From Ceratorhiza oryzae-sativae (Eukaryota; Basidiomycota; Agaricomycetes; Cantharellales; Ceratobasidiaceae): 64,000 nucleotides of DNA. The notes beneath the pieces were generated by a model. It ran no database searches. It had not been told where the DNA came from and was given only the letters and a program-made list of their open reading frames with translations. The DNA lies in contig JARWMV010000009.1 in NCBI GenBank assembly GCA_030998015.1, positions 1-64,000 on the forward strand, in the 5' to 3' direction. Positions 14,167-25,314 of the stretch are shown piece after piece; the stretch's first letter is position 1; each line of letters begins with the position of its first letter. The translations under genes were made by a program, and so were the position numbers.

Positions 14167-16079
14167 ATGTCATCCTGTGAGTGACGTATTGTCTGTTGTC
14201 CGAAAGCCTTATCTGACATGTATGGTCCAGCCTCACAGGACCTTTCAAAACAGTCCGAGGTGTCGTCCACTGACGGATCAAAAGACAATACTTTGTCTGG
14301 CGACTCCCAACCGACGAAGCAGCCACTTAGGAAATTCGATTTTGGTTTCATCCCCATCCTCCCTCACCTGCGATATGACCCTGAGCGGCCGTTCCATTTC
14401 GGCTTGCCACTGAATCTATTTTTTGGGCTGGCCAGCACTTTGAGTGAGCATATTGAATTAACGAGTGCACGACTCTCGTCAGCTCATACGTTTCGATAGC
14501 CGTGGGCAACTTGTACTTTTGCCAGCCTATTCTCGGTATGTTGAATCTATCCATTTGCACAACTTGAGCTTATTATTTTCTAGTTCGGCTGGCCGAGTCT
14601 TTTGGCGTCTCGCATGAGGAAGTGACTATGATCCCGACTCTTACACAGTCAGGGTAAGCCGCCTTTGGCTCTCAGGATGTTACTTTCTGGGCCTAACATC
14701 CCACGTCGTGCTTAGCTATGCAGTTGGCCTACTCCTGATTAGTCCACTGGGCGACCTTGTTCGACGACGCCAACTCTTGCTCCTACTCGGGTGCCTCATT
14801 GGCGCATTCACCCTCGGCCTCGCACTCTCCCCCACAAACAAGATCTTCGCCGGCCTCTCTTTCCTTATGGGCATCTTTACTGTCGTCCCCCAGATCATGA
14901 TCCCGCTTGCCGCCGATCTCGCACCCCCGGAACGTCGCGCATCCGCTATCTCTATCGTCCTCTCTGGTCTCCTGCTCGGCATCCTCTTTGCCCGGGTCTT
15001 GTCCGGCATCATCGCCGAATTCACCAGCTGGCGTGTCATCTACTGGATCTCGACCGGTCTGCAGTTTGCAAACGTATTTGCGATGTGGTTGTTCGTGCCA
15101 GATTACCCCGCCAAGAATACTGGCTTGTCGTACTTTGGCATTCTGTGGACGATGGCGCGGTACGCTGTGACAGAGCCGGCGTTGATCCAGTGTTGCTTGG
15201 TCATTTTCCTGTCGTCGGCCGTGTTTGTCAACTTTTGGGTCAATCTGACGTTCTTATTGTCGGATGCGCCGTATCATTACAACACGTGAGTGCATCCTTT
15301 TTTTGAAACTGCCTATCCATGCTCATTCGTGGTGATAACAGTCTCGAAATTGGTCTCTTTGGTCTCGTTGGTGCTGCGGGGGTGATTGTCACACCCTTTA
15401 TTGGCCGCTTTGTCGATAAGCTCAACGGTTGGACTGCTACTCTCATCGCCATTCTCGTTGGCATTGTCTTCCAAGCTATCTTTACGGGCGCGGCAGGTAT
15501 CCACATCGCTGCAGTCATCATCGTTTGTTTCGGCAAGTCTATCTTTCCATTACTTTGTCAGCAAGAGATTTACCAGTCATTTTCTTTTTGCACAGGACTC
15601 GATGTAGCTGCACAGATGAACCAGGTCTCCAACTCGAGCCGTATATATGCGTGAGTTTAATATCCAGTCATTTGCTCGAGAGGCCTGGCCATCTAAAACT
15701 TCACCATAGGATAGAGCCGTTGGCGCGTGCACGGATGAATGCCGTGTTTGTCATATGCGTAAGTCGTCTCACTGCTGGGAATTTGATATCAGTCTGACTC
15801 ATGGCGCCTTGTTGCATAGATCTTCCTTGTACGTTTTAATCAACCGCTTGGCTAGAATGTGCATGTATATTGACAATTTTACAGGGACAAGTCATGGGAA
15901 CTTCAGTAGGAACCCGGGTCTACCTCAAATACGGCTGGCGATACAGCGGTGTTCTCGCACTTGGATTCCAAGGCCTCATGATCGTTTTCCTGATGCTCCG
16001 CGGTCCTCACGCTCCTCGAAAGCTTTGGCTCGGTTGGTCTCGCGAGAAAAAGGGCGCTGCCGGGGGCGACAAGGCATAA
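14167..16079 (+). CDS. Major facilitator superfamily transporter
   Basis: Membrane transporter of the MFS class, probably a drug or metabolite:H+ antiporter. Ten exons join in phase: 14167-14176, 14231-14443, 14500-14535, 14584-14653, 14716-15285, 15342-15532, 15596-15650, 15710-15758, 15820-15828 and 15885-16079, giving 465 residues with many hydrophobic segments. GDLVRRRQLLLLL after the second helix is the MFS motif A region, and APPERRASAISIVLSG resembles the loop and helix of bacterial AraJ-type exporters. The intron at 15533-15595 is GC-AG (GCAAGT donor), and one exon is only 9 nt. The alternative start at 14218 would skip the first intron. The gene converges on the NOS gene, with about 200 bp between stop codons. 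Confidence 0.88.
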
Positions 16080-16275
16080 AAGCTACTGGAGCCTGATGCG
16101 TTCATCGTCGATGGACTTTTCATAATCGCCGAACGATAGATTCTTGGCTCCATTTTGGAGATATAGTGCATATACCTCATGTATTGATAAGATATCTATC
16201 TTTGTTTTACTCATCGTCCCTTCAGAAATACCAAAGATTCAATTCAAAAGTCACCCAAGATTAGCTATATCTACA

Positions 16276-19200
16276 TCACTTGCTTTCAGCCTTGATATGA
16301 AGAATCGGATCCGTATCTGTTTTGCCCTTGGTATAAGTGTCCGCGAGCATTCGTCCCTCGCGCTTCAAGCGAGACAAGTACCCGCGCGTCTCCTCATCAG
16401 TGAACCCCTTGGCTTCCTTTACCAAACCAAACACCGTATCATGCACGCCATGTCCCATCTCATGACTACCGCATACATACAGCGCCGCACCCGAATCGAG
16501 CATCGAAATGACATCGCAAGCGTGCTCTGCGAGCAGATCCTGGACGTAGGTCTTGCTTTGACCGGCTTCTCGGGAATAGGCGATGTAGACGTGCATAAAG
16601 TCTGGCAACGTCTCCGAGCCGAGTTCGTCGTCGTATAGATGCTCGTGCCGCCCGCGGAAGCCGAAAAACGCGAGCACTTTGCCCGACTGGCCGCGGACGT
16701 TGGCGCGGCGCTGGACAAAGCCTCTGAATGGCGCCACACCGGTACCCGTCGCGACTAGGATTAGAGGGACCATTGGATCGGAGGGCAAGTGGAATTTGGA
16801 CCGTTGGACGCAAGCTTTGAAAGTGAGAGAGTGGAAACTGGCGACGGGACTGTGGATTAAGGAAGAGGAGACACGCCCTTTGTATAGTTCGGCCACGGTG
16901 AGTGCCACCGTCGCGGAGCCCCGAGAGGTCGATCCAGAAATGCTGAACACGCGGGGGCGTTTGATCGGTAGGAACGAAGAATGAGGCTCGCTTGCTCCAT
17001 CGTGGGGGTCGTCTTGATCAAGCGTATGGTATCTAGAGCTGTGGCCGTTGGCTGAGAGTCGGGAATGAGGCTTAATAATTCTTTAGTTGGTGGTGCGTGT
17101 AGATCGATGTAGTTTCGCAGCAGATCTCGGACGTTCTTTCCGTCGACTACCTATGTTTGGCTGCGTGAGCTGATAAATTTGCCATCCAAATTCGACTTAA
17201 CTTACCGTATCGTACTCAAGATTCAGTTTGTAGTATACCTCGAGCGCCTCGACGTTGGCTGTAATAGGCAGCAAGGTCAAATAATCTCCCTCCTCATAAG
17301 TCCACGCTTGACCATCCTTTCGCGCAAACTCGAGGTGGTAAACTGATCGATGTTCGGCACCAGTGGCATCATCGTCAAACAAGGCACGTCGTCCGACCAG
17401 TGTCGAGTCGACAAACTTCTCTTGCATACTACCCATGCTTGAGCCTAAAGGCTTCGATAGCGCATCGTTTTCTGGATCCAGGTCATTGCTTCGAGATACC
17501 AGAGTCTGTGTGCCGACTTCGATGGCGATAGAGAGCGCCCGAGTGAATTCTGTAAAGGCCGCCTCGGTCGTCCCTGCCGTTTCGTCCCCCTCACCCAGTG
17601 GCAGAATCCGGCTCCCTCCCAGGCGCTCTAGCGTCTCGTCTACCCATCTTGGGAATTGTTGATAGGTTTTCGTCCAGATAGAGTTACCAAGACCGAAGAC
17701 AGCAAATCGGACAGGGTTCGCGCCGACCCTCTCAAGGGGGCGTGGAGATGCTCCGAGATCGTTGATGTGCTCTGAGAATAAGCTTGCGTCGCTTGGTGCC
17801 TCGCCGTCGCCGAAAGAGGAGGTCACCACGATGAGTGTTCCGCTAATTTTGGTCAAATCCAAATCGTTGAGCTCCACAAGATTGTCTGCTACCTCCAGAG
17901 AGCGGGCATTGAGGTGATCATGAAGTCGGCTTGCGAAGCTGAGGGAGGAGCCAGTCTCGGTTCCGTAGGCGATCGTGATAAGGTTAGGATTCTCCGACTC
18001 GTCCAACGTTGGACTGAGATCGGTTTTAATGAGTGTTTTGCCAACTCGACGAAAGTACGTTTCCCAGCCTTCTTCCTAAGTATAGAAACATTTTATTCAG
18101 TCTGGTGTTCAGAAGTACTGGCGTGGCCGGACTCACCACAGGCAACAATACTGCGGGCTTGATTAAATAGTTGTACATTTCCTAATGGATGGCTTTAGCG
18201 AATAGGTGTTGAATCGCGAAGAGAGTCCCACCTGATGATAGACCTTCGTGGTGGAACCTCCAGTAGGAGGAACAATCCAGACCTGCATTGATGAAACGTT
18301 AGTACAAACACTCTCAACAGAAAATCAGTAGCTTACCCAGTCGCCCGGACAATGTCCTCGAACCTTCATTTCCTTCTCATAATACCGAACGAAGCTGTCA
18401 GAGGCACTAGAGGACATAATATCAGAAGACATCCCCCATAACAAGACGAGATCATACCTGTGATGGTCAACCATAGTGACCTTGGCGAGATCGTAGGAAT
18501 GTAGTACGGCTTGGTTCAGTTCTAGAACCGCCCGGTCCTATACAAAAGCATTGGGTACGTCTCAACTCGAATGGCCAAGACGAACCGACCTTCCATAAGC
18601 TTCGGTTAGAGAGTGGCAGCCCGAGACCGCGGCCAATCGCAGGGAGAACGTTGTACCTTTGCTCATCCGCCAGATCCCGAGTGGCTACCTCGTTACACAA
18701 GAACCAGCCTGTTAACGAGACAGGATTAGATCGATTCTAGTATTTCAAATCCCGACAATAACACTTACCACTGAAAGCGCAACATGTATAGTCGATGCCG
18801 CCGATGCTCAGCGTGAGGTTGCTCACCGCAGGATGGCTATTCCTATCATCCCAAGATGAGACGTAAGCACCTTCTCCAGGACACAATTCAAAAAGTGTTC
18901 ACGAACCATCGAAGACCCAATTCTTCAAACCAAGGCAGAGTTGGATGCGTAATTTTAACTTCGTGGATATTTTCTCTCGGGATCTCTTGCATCACCGGCT
19001 CGCCCTGACCGCCCCCTGGAACAACGATGATAGGGAGAATGTCAAATCGACCATATTTTGGCTGCCACCCAAGCTCGATTGCTCGGTTTGTGAGTTCGAT
19101 GTTCATTGGGTCGCCAATGATGGTCCCGTCTGACATTTTATACTACAAAAATGAGCACGTTTGGAAGTGTAGATAACATAAGGCACTCACTCCAGCATAT

Positions 19201-20200
19201 CTCATAAGTTGTGCGTTCCAAATACGGCCGCTCTCGAGACCAGGGAATTTTTGCGGAAATATGGTCGCTAATGGTGTATTAGCAATCTCATCCAGAATAC
19301 TAACCCAATCGAATACGAACTGGTTGGTTTGACGCGGCCGCCATTGTTAGCTATTTCAATATGCCGGAAACAGGCTTCTAGCATCTCTTCACCAGTGGTT
19401 ACGTTCCGGCAATCGATTGTATGCATGGTCGACCTGGGACTCTCGGTCGGCAAGACCCATGAAAGAATGGTTCAAACATACCATTGGCTTCGCATGATGC
19501 AACGGCGAGCGTTCCGCCATGCGGTTCGAACACCGAACGAGAGCTCATCGTAGGTGTGAGTGTAATACCTATTTGATCGTGAGTAATAATTATCAGAACA
19601 TGTGTTTGTACACACCCTTGCCGCCGGATATCGTTTTCTACCTCCTTGAGGCGAGCGAGGAGGTCGCATATTGGTAGCTTGTTCTCCTTGTAGAATTCCG
19701 CCAAATACTACGCATAACCGAATTTCACAAAGGGATAGCAGCCCAGGTTGAGTTCACGTACCTCCTCTGCTTCAGCCCATACCTCCTCCGAAGTCCGCTC
19801 CATTCCTCCCAGTGGCTCATCGTGTTTGACCATCATGCTGTTTAACATGTTAACCGGATCTAATTCAGATACCTATACAGGCGCTGACCTTCCGTGACAA
19901 ATATTCTCCTTGCATCCCATATTGTACGCTAATCATGCTCAGCATACGGGAGTGTGGTTGAGAGACATTGACTAACTGGTTGGCATTGAAACTGGATGCT
20001 GGTATTTTCCGTTGGCAAGATTCATCGTTTTTATGACGCCATCGGGCAGCTTGGGACCACCATGGTATTGTGGATAATCGCCCTGCAAACGGGATATCAG
20101 AGGCTGTTCATGGGAGTAGTAAGGTCCTTACCTTCATTGGTTTGCCACTCATGACTGGGCATTGTGATATTGCGGTTGCTACAGATGCAACTGGCGCCAT
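16276..20200 (-). CDS. Nitric oxide synthase (oxygenase plus reductase, full length)
   Basis: Converts L-arginine to citrulline and NO using NADPH and O2. Seventeen exons were traced from ATG 20200 to stop 16276 (about 929 residues). Oxygenase half: CX4C zinc motif Cys64/Cys69; haem-ligand Cys151 in [22 protein letters not shown] and GDPMNIELT; arginine-binding Glu233 in GWFLCNE; pterin-site Trp318 in WVWIVPP. A short linker (residues about 349-379) carries a basic, aromatic [14 protein letters not shown]. Then come the FMN domain ([15 protein letters not shown]), FAD motif RVFSISG, NADPH motif [10 protein letters not shown] and YVCG. The FMN domain lacks the autoinhibitory insert of constitutive mammalian enzymes, as in inducible NOS. 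One base appears to be missing near 16.97-17.05 kb, where the frame changes between ATALDT and FLPIKRP with no usable intron. Confidence 0.93.
16970..17055 (-). other. Frame break in the NOS connecting region
   Basis: Exon 17150-16276 is 875 nt and enters in phase 0, so it cannot end in frame. Upstream the frame reads [12 protein letters not shown] and ATALDT, as expected of the FAD connecting domain; downstream [14 protein letters not shown] lies in the frame one base earlier. No GT donor exists between them. A one-base loss explains the change. The connecting segment is also about 20 residues shorter than in animal NOS. Confidence 0.7.
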
Positions 20201-21289
20201 AACGGTCGTCCGGGAATATTGTGCTCAATAAAATCTAGATTCATTGGCTTTATACCTCGTAGAGATCCGTTGCCACGTGGAAATGAGCCATTCAGGCTGG
20301 CGGTTCGCCCTCAGAGCATTGCGTGAATTAGAACAAAATCAGATTCTGACACTTCACAGGCTTGCGTCAACAACTCTACTGAACCGGCGGATGAGCACGA
20401 GGCATTCCGGCGGTACAAAACGAGCCGCGGTAACTTGATGAACGGACATAAACTAGGTCTATCTCCCGGGCTGAGATAAGTAGACGAGTTGGTTGGCGAA
20501 ATGTAGCTCAGTTGGACAAGTTCGTGAGAGACAAGTTGTGTGCCTGGTGAGAACACCGTAAAGTATCGGATGATAGCTCCGCCAAATCCCGGGTTCATGG
20601 TTGGCTGCGGTATTTGATTCGTTGGGTCGGTTAAGCCGTGTCAACAGAACTAAGAGCTAACATTCTCTACCCGAGAGTAGGGCCGACGTGAGCTGAGATT
20701 CCGCCAGTCTATTTTCTTCAGAAGAATTAATGCGGCGCACGACATGCTAACAAACACTTCTCAGTTTTCAGCAGGCAAGTTCGGAGGGTGGGTAAGAGCA
20801 TGCACACAAATTGATCACGTGATTAGATTTCGTCCCAACCACTGGCAGGAACGAAAACGACATGTAATTGGTAATATTTTATCAAACCCGTCTGACCAAC
20901 ATGTGAGGCCGGTGTTTACGGTCTACAGAAACGTGATCATGTTAGAGAACAGCCACAAGTTTGCATGGATCGGAGATCATTCAAGGTTTCTCAATAATCT
21001 CGCACAGTGCCTGCCTGCGCAGCTCCGCAGTGCATTCGCCATATATCGAGGATTCCTCAAACCACGTGTGACCTTACCGACTCCAATCGAGAAGTCGAGG
21101 GAATCTTCCTGCCCGCATACACTTGCCACGAGTAATTTCGTTCACCATCCCAAGGCCTTTACACTTAGTCCATTGATACTGGTTATTGCCCGACCTAACC
21201 TGATAACAGTAGTCATTGATTGCAGAAGACGTCCAGATATGTAAACTTTGTCCAAGAGAAAACCTATTCAGAATCAAACAGATAGTGTT
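20201..21289. other. NOS upstream region
   Basis: About 1.1 kb between the NOS start and the 3' end of the Ser/Thr-rich gene, which points the same way. A 166-codon plus-strand frame (20744-21244) has no recognisable domain and I do not call it. A GATCACGTGATTAG palindrome at about 20814 contains an E-box-like CACGTG and could be a transcription-factor site for NOS. Confidence 0.4.
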
Positions 21290-22121
21290 CTACACCTCCC
21301 ACCACCACGTACGGCGGCGGAAAGGCGGTAGAGTAGAAGTTTCCGTAGCCTGTGAGGGACCAGGAATCAGAATATATATATAATAAAACATCTATGAATA
21401 TGCTCACAGTATTGGAGGCGGTCGCCGTTGTCGTAGCTGACGTTGTAATGCCTATCCCATCAGATGTTGTACTCAACGTCTCGGTCAACGAGCCTGTCGC
21501 TGTTGCCGAATTTGTGGCCGTGGTCGAGTCTGTGACGAGCGTCGAGCCAGTAGCCGAGGTTACACCTGTTGTCCCGGAATCCGTTGCCGTGGCCGAGTCG
21601 GTCGATAGTGTGTTTGTGCTCAATGTGTCGGTAGTGACCATACTGGTTGTGACCAGAGTGTCAGTGGTGACTGGAGTCGTGACACTATCCGTTATTGATG
21701 TGGCAGAGTCGGTGGTAACGATGGCCGACGTGGTCTTGAGTACCGAAAGCTATGCATCAGATATCCGCGTGGATGCGGTCAATATATGTTTACTCACCGG
21801 TTCCACGGAAGTCAAGCATACGGTGACCGTGGTAGTTTTTGTCGTTGTCGTCGTCTTTGTGACTGTCTTGGTCGATCCCGTGCTCGTCTGTGTTGTTTAA
21901 CTTTTAGTTGTTTGGTGAGCAAAAGCAACGATTGACCCACCTTGGGCACAAGCAATGTCAAGGTCTTTGTCACGAGCATATACTCATCGTCATTGGCACG
22001 CTCAGCCTGTGCAGACAGTTGATTTCAGCTAATCAGATAAAAAGTGTTATTCATCTACCAATTCAATACCAGTAACGCCCAGAGCAAGGAGCGCTATGAA
22101 GAGACCTAGACCTCTGCGCAT
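21290..22121 (-). CDS. Secreted Ser/Thr-rich mucin-like protein
   Basis: Unrecognised but well formed. The start ATG at 22121 opens a signal peptide (MRRGLGLFIALLALG), followed after an intron by AERANDDEYMLVTK and then a long Thr/Ser-rich region with strings such as TKTTTTTKTTTVTV and many TDS/TDT repeats, a typical O-glycosylated wall or adhesin-like stalk. Introns in phase end in AACACAG|ACG and GCATAG|CTT. If the last intron (donor GTGAGC at about 21405) is spliced, the protein ends at 21290 in a basic, Trp-rich tail; if not, the frame ends at 21264. No GPI signal is obvious. An 11-base G run lies just upstream at about 22166. Confidence 0.6.
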
Positions 22122-25100
22122 TGTGGCGTCCAATAAGCGAGACCGAGCCAAACCTTGACTGTGAGGGGGGGGGGGGACGAGGCCGAACGAATGTTCGATA
22201 CCTATTTATACCTACGAATCTGATGATGTATATATTTGTTTGTATCTGAATAAGGATAGTGGATGTTCCACAATGATAAGTTCGCCATCTTCTATGTGAT
22301 TGCGCAGCAACCGCATTGGATCGGACCGTCTCTTACACCACGTGATTGTGACGAAATACTCACCGTGGATTATATGCGTCTCTGTTTGTGGGGAAGGATG
22401 GTAGAAAACAAATGGGTATCAATAATCACCCGAATAGGAGAAAACCTGCATAAAATAATTTCGGGTGTGGTGCTATTAGATAAACACTCAAGCAATATAT
22501 GATTGAAAGGCTAAACTAAATCACCTCAGGACAGAAATATAGCGAGGATATCTAGCACATATGCGGATTCTATCAACCCCGATCATTAACAAGCGAGGCC
22601 ACTCAGGATGGGATGTTTGCAGACACGAATAGGCGATTATTAGGGGTTGCTCGGTTTCGCAAATCAAGCAAGACGACATCCGTCCAGGGAGAGAATGGCC
22701 TAGATCTGGTGAGCTTAATTATATGGTAGCACCATTCACACGTATTAAATAGTACTATACTACCTTGACACTAAATTCACTGCCTCACGGTCTTATCAGA
22801 CCGAACACTTCAGGGAATGACTCGATTTCGTATCCCAACAACATTTATGCTTTCATTCCAACCATTCTACTTGATCCCCGATCTGGCGGTGGACCGAGCA
22901 GATCCACCAAGGAAGCGCTGGTTACCAGAGGTTATGAGGCTATAGCCAGATCTTTAGCGGACCTTCCCACCGACGACCAATTTCGTCCTAGTTATTAAAA
23001 CCTGGGTATTTCGACCAGCCTGCCGCTGCTCTCGTAACGTTAAATACGGGGCGTGTTCCACGTGGGCTCTGCGGACGTCTTGTCACTCTCTCATCTATCA
23101 ATCATGAGATGCTCGGTCAGCCGGCCCCCACACCATTGTGCGCAATCCTAAAATCATGATCTATTTCTATTTCCATGCAGCAGCCCTTGGGATACCCGAC
23201 ACTTGAAGGTCCAGGTATACTTCAAAGCGATTCGAGACGGGAGGAGGGGTTATAGTAATTAATTGAGTTGAAACGCCACAGTCGATTTCAGAGAATCTCT
23301 ATGCGATTTCTGAGACCACGGGTGAGTTGTATATACAACCAGCTTCTATGCAGGGCCGACTGTTACTATTCACCAAAGTTATTACACCGAACCGGATCCT
23401 TACTCGACTAGAGTTCATGACACCAACTGTTTTTCTTACAAGACAGGTTCCGAGGTAGACCAATCACGTTCAAGGGGGCGAGCTAGGTAGAACCCTGCCC
23501 TATGAGTTGTCAGTATCATCACTCCGGTTAGATACCGGGGACACGAAGAGGGAGGTATCGTCTGCGTGGACAATTTTACCCCATCGCATGCATCTCGTCC
23601 ATCGGGTCATTTGACTGGCGAGACGAATCCGTTCTAGTGAGCAAATGATCGAGCCCCGGATTCATTTGGCTTGATGCTTAACCGGACACCAATCTGGCAG
23701 TTTCGAATAGGTGGTCGCGTTCGATTCCTCGGTCTATGGCAGGATGGCAGGAGGAGACAGAACGAGAAACGCCCGAGGTGGGATTTGATTGGCAGCAAAA
23801 GCTATTGTCAAGCAATCTGATCGAGGATTCGGTGGAAAAGACGCACGTAGTGATAAATTGAGTAGTGTGCATGAGTTGGTGGTTGGGCGTTGCAGATATC
23901 CAAGACCCTCGAGAGGACGATGCTGGACCAGGGGTATCCTATGGCCGATAAGGGGGCAGCATCTTTTATATCAACCTCACCAATTGTTCGACGTGACGTT
24001 TGTGAGGGATAGCTCACCAGCGACAGCCACGATCGCATATTTTGTGGGTCTGAATGAACGTCAGACGACAGCGGCGGCGAATGGCGTATGACCTAATAAC
24101 TAGATTGGCGGGATGAGCAAACGTTTGGGCGGAGGTGAGCGAGCCGCCAACCCAAACTAGTTGCGTGAGCGTTCGGTTCGATCTCGCCCTGAGCTATAAC
24201 CTCGATCGCTATCGAGAGGCTAGGATAAGTCATGAGCCACAGCTTGTCATAGACGCGTCCACTCTTTTGGCAGAGGAGCCATTGGACATGGCGTTGTGCA
24301 ACGGTGCTGGCTATTGCTATGGCTGGTCTGTCAGGAAGAGTGGCGCTCGAACCAACTCGCATGGCGGGGAGTATTGGACCCGCTTTCTGGAGAATGGTTC
24401 AGACGGGGCCAACGAGACTGATAACGGGTCATGAGTGGTGTGTTCTGCTCTGGCGGTGTGCATCAATCAAGGTGACAGCCACCAGCCGGCTCGTGATGAC
24501 TAAGCAGACAGGACGGCTTTGACGGCTCTGTGAGGGTTCCTGGCAAGTAGAAATGGCACCTTGCGATATACCAGAGGTTCAACTAAATTAAAACTAAGTT
24601 ACGTATCAATACATCATTCATGCACTTGGGGGGGGGGGGCGTTTGGAAACAATCAACAGAGAGGTGTAGCAAGTTCTCGACTTTGGCTAATTTGATTGGA
24701 CATCGAGTTGGCGTGACACACAAGAGTCAAAAGTGGGTACTATTGCTTTCCAAACCGGAGTTAATTCAAAATCTAGTGAGAGGAAGTTGACGTGGAGGAA
24801 TTGTAGAAACTTAACGATGGAAACTTCGTGTACCTGTACAGTCGACAGATCGTTGGTATTAGCATTCTAGCGTAGCTGCGCATATACTGAGTTGCTCTTT
24901 CTCGTCTACATGGGGACAGATACGTACAACAAGAAAGTTTTACACTTTGAGATTATATTAGAGGCACAATATGCGAACGAAACTTCGTGAGGGTGAATAT
25001 CAATCGATGGCTCTTGTTCATAACAGTTTTCATCAACCCCAAACACAGACTCGGGTTCGAGATAAATATTCCGAACAGACAAAAATACAATACTATGTGC

Positions 25101-25314
25101 TCTATGACCACCGCCGCAGTGCGAGAACGGAAAATAAAACATACATCTGCGACAGAGAAAGATAAAAGCTAAACATGTTGTGTAGCGACATGCGAACGGA
25201 TCGACTACCGGTGGACGAAGATCCTTAGCGGGACGTTCGGGGCTGATAGCACTCGGCCCATCGCTCTCCGAGATTTGCATCAGAATACTCAGTTTTAGCC
25301 AGCCTTTGTGGAAA
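22122..25314. other. Gene-free stretch of about 3.2 kb
   Basis: I find no supportable gene. Open frames are short, lack matching splice signals and show no domains. The stretch includes poly-G runs at about 22166 and 24630 and otherwise looks like decayed intergenic DNA. Confidence 0.5.

Noticed and set aside
16679..16984. 101-codon plus-strand frame over the NOS reductase domain
   Set aside because: Antisense to conserved FAD/NADPH-binding sequence; no independent support.
20744..21244. 166-codon plus-strand frame in the NOS upstream region
   Set aside because: No recognisable domain, no introns where neighbours have many, and no clear promoter. Likely chance.
21352..21900. 182-codon plus-strand open frame rich in Val
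   Set aside because: It is antisense to the Ser/Thr-rich gene; the repetitive ACx codons keep the opposite strand open. No signal peptide or splice support.
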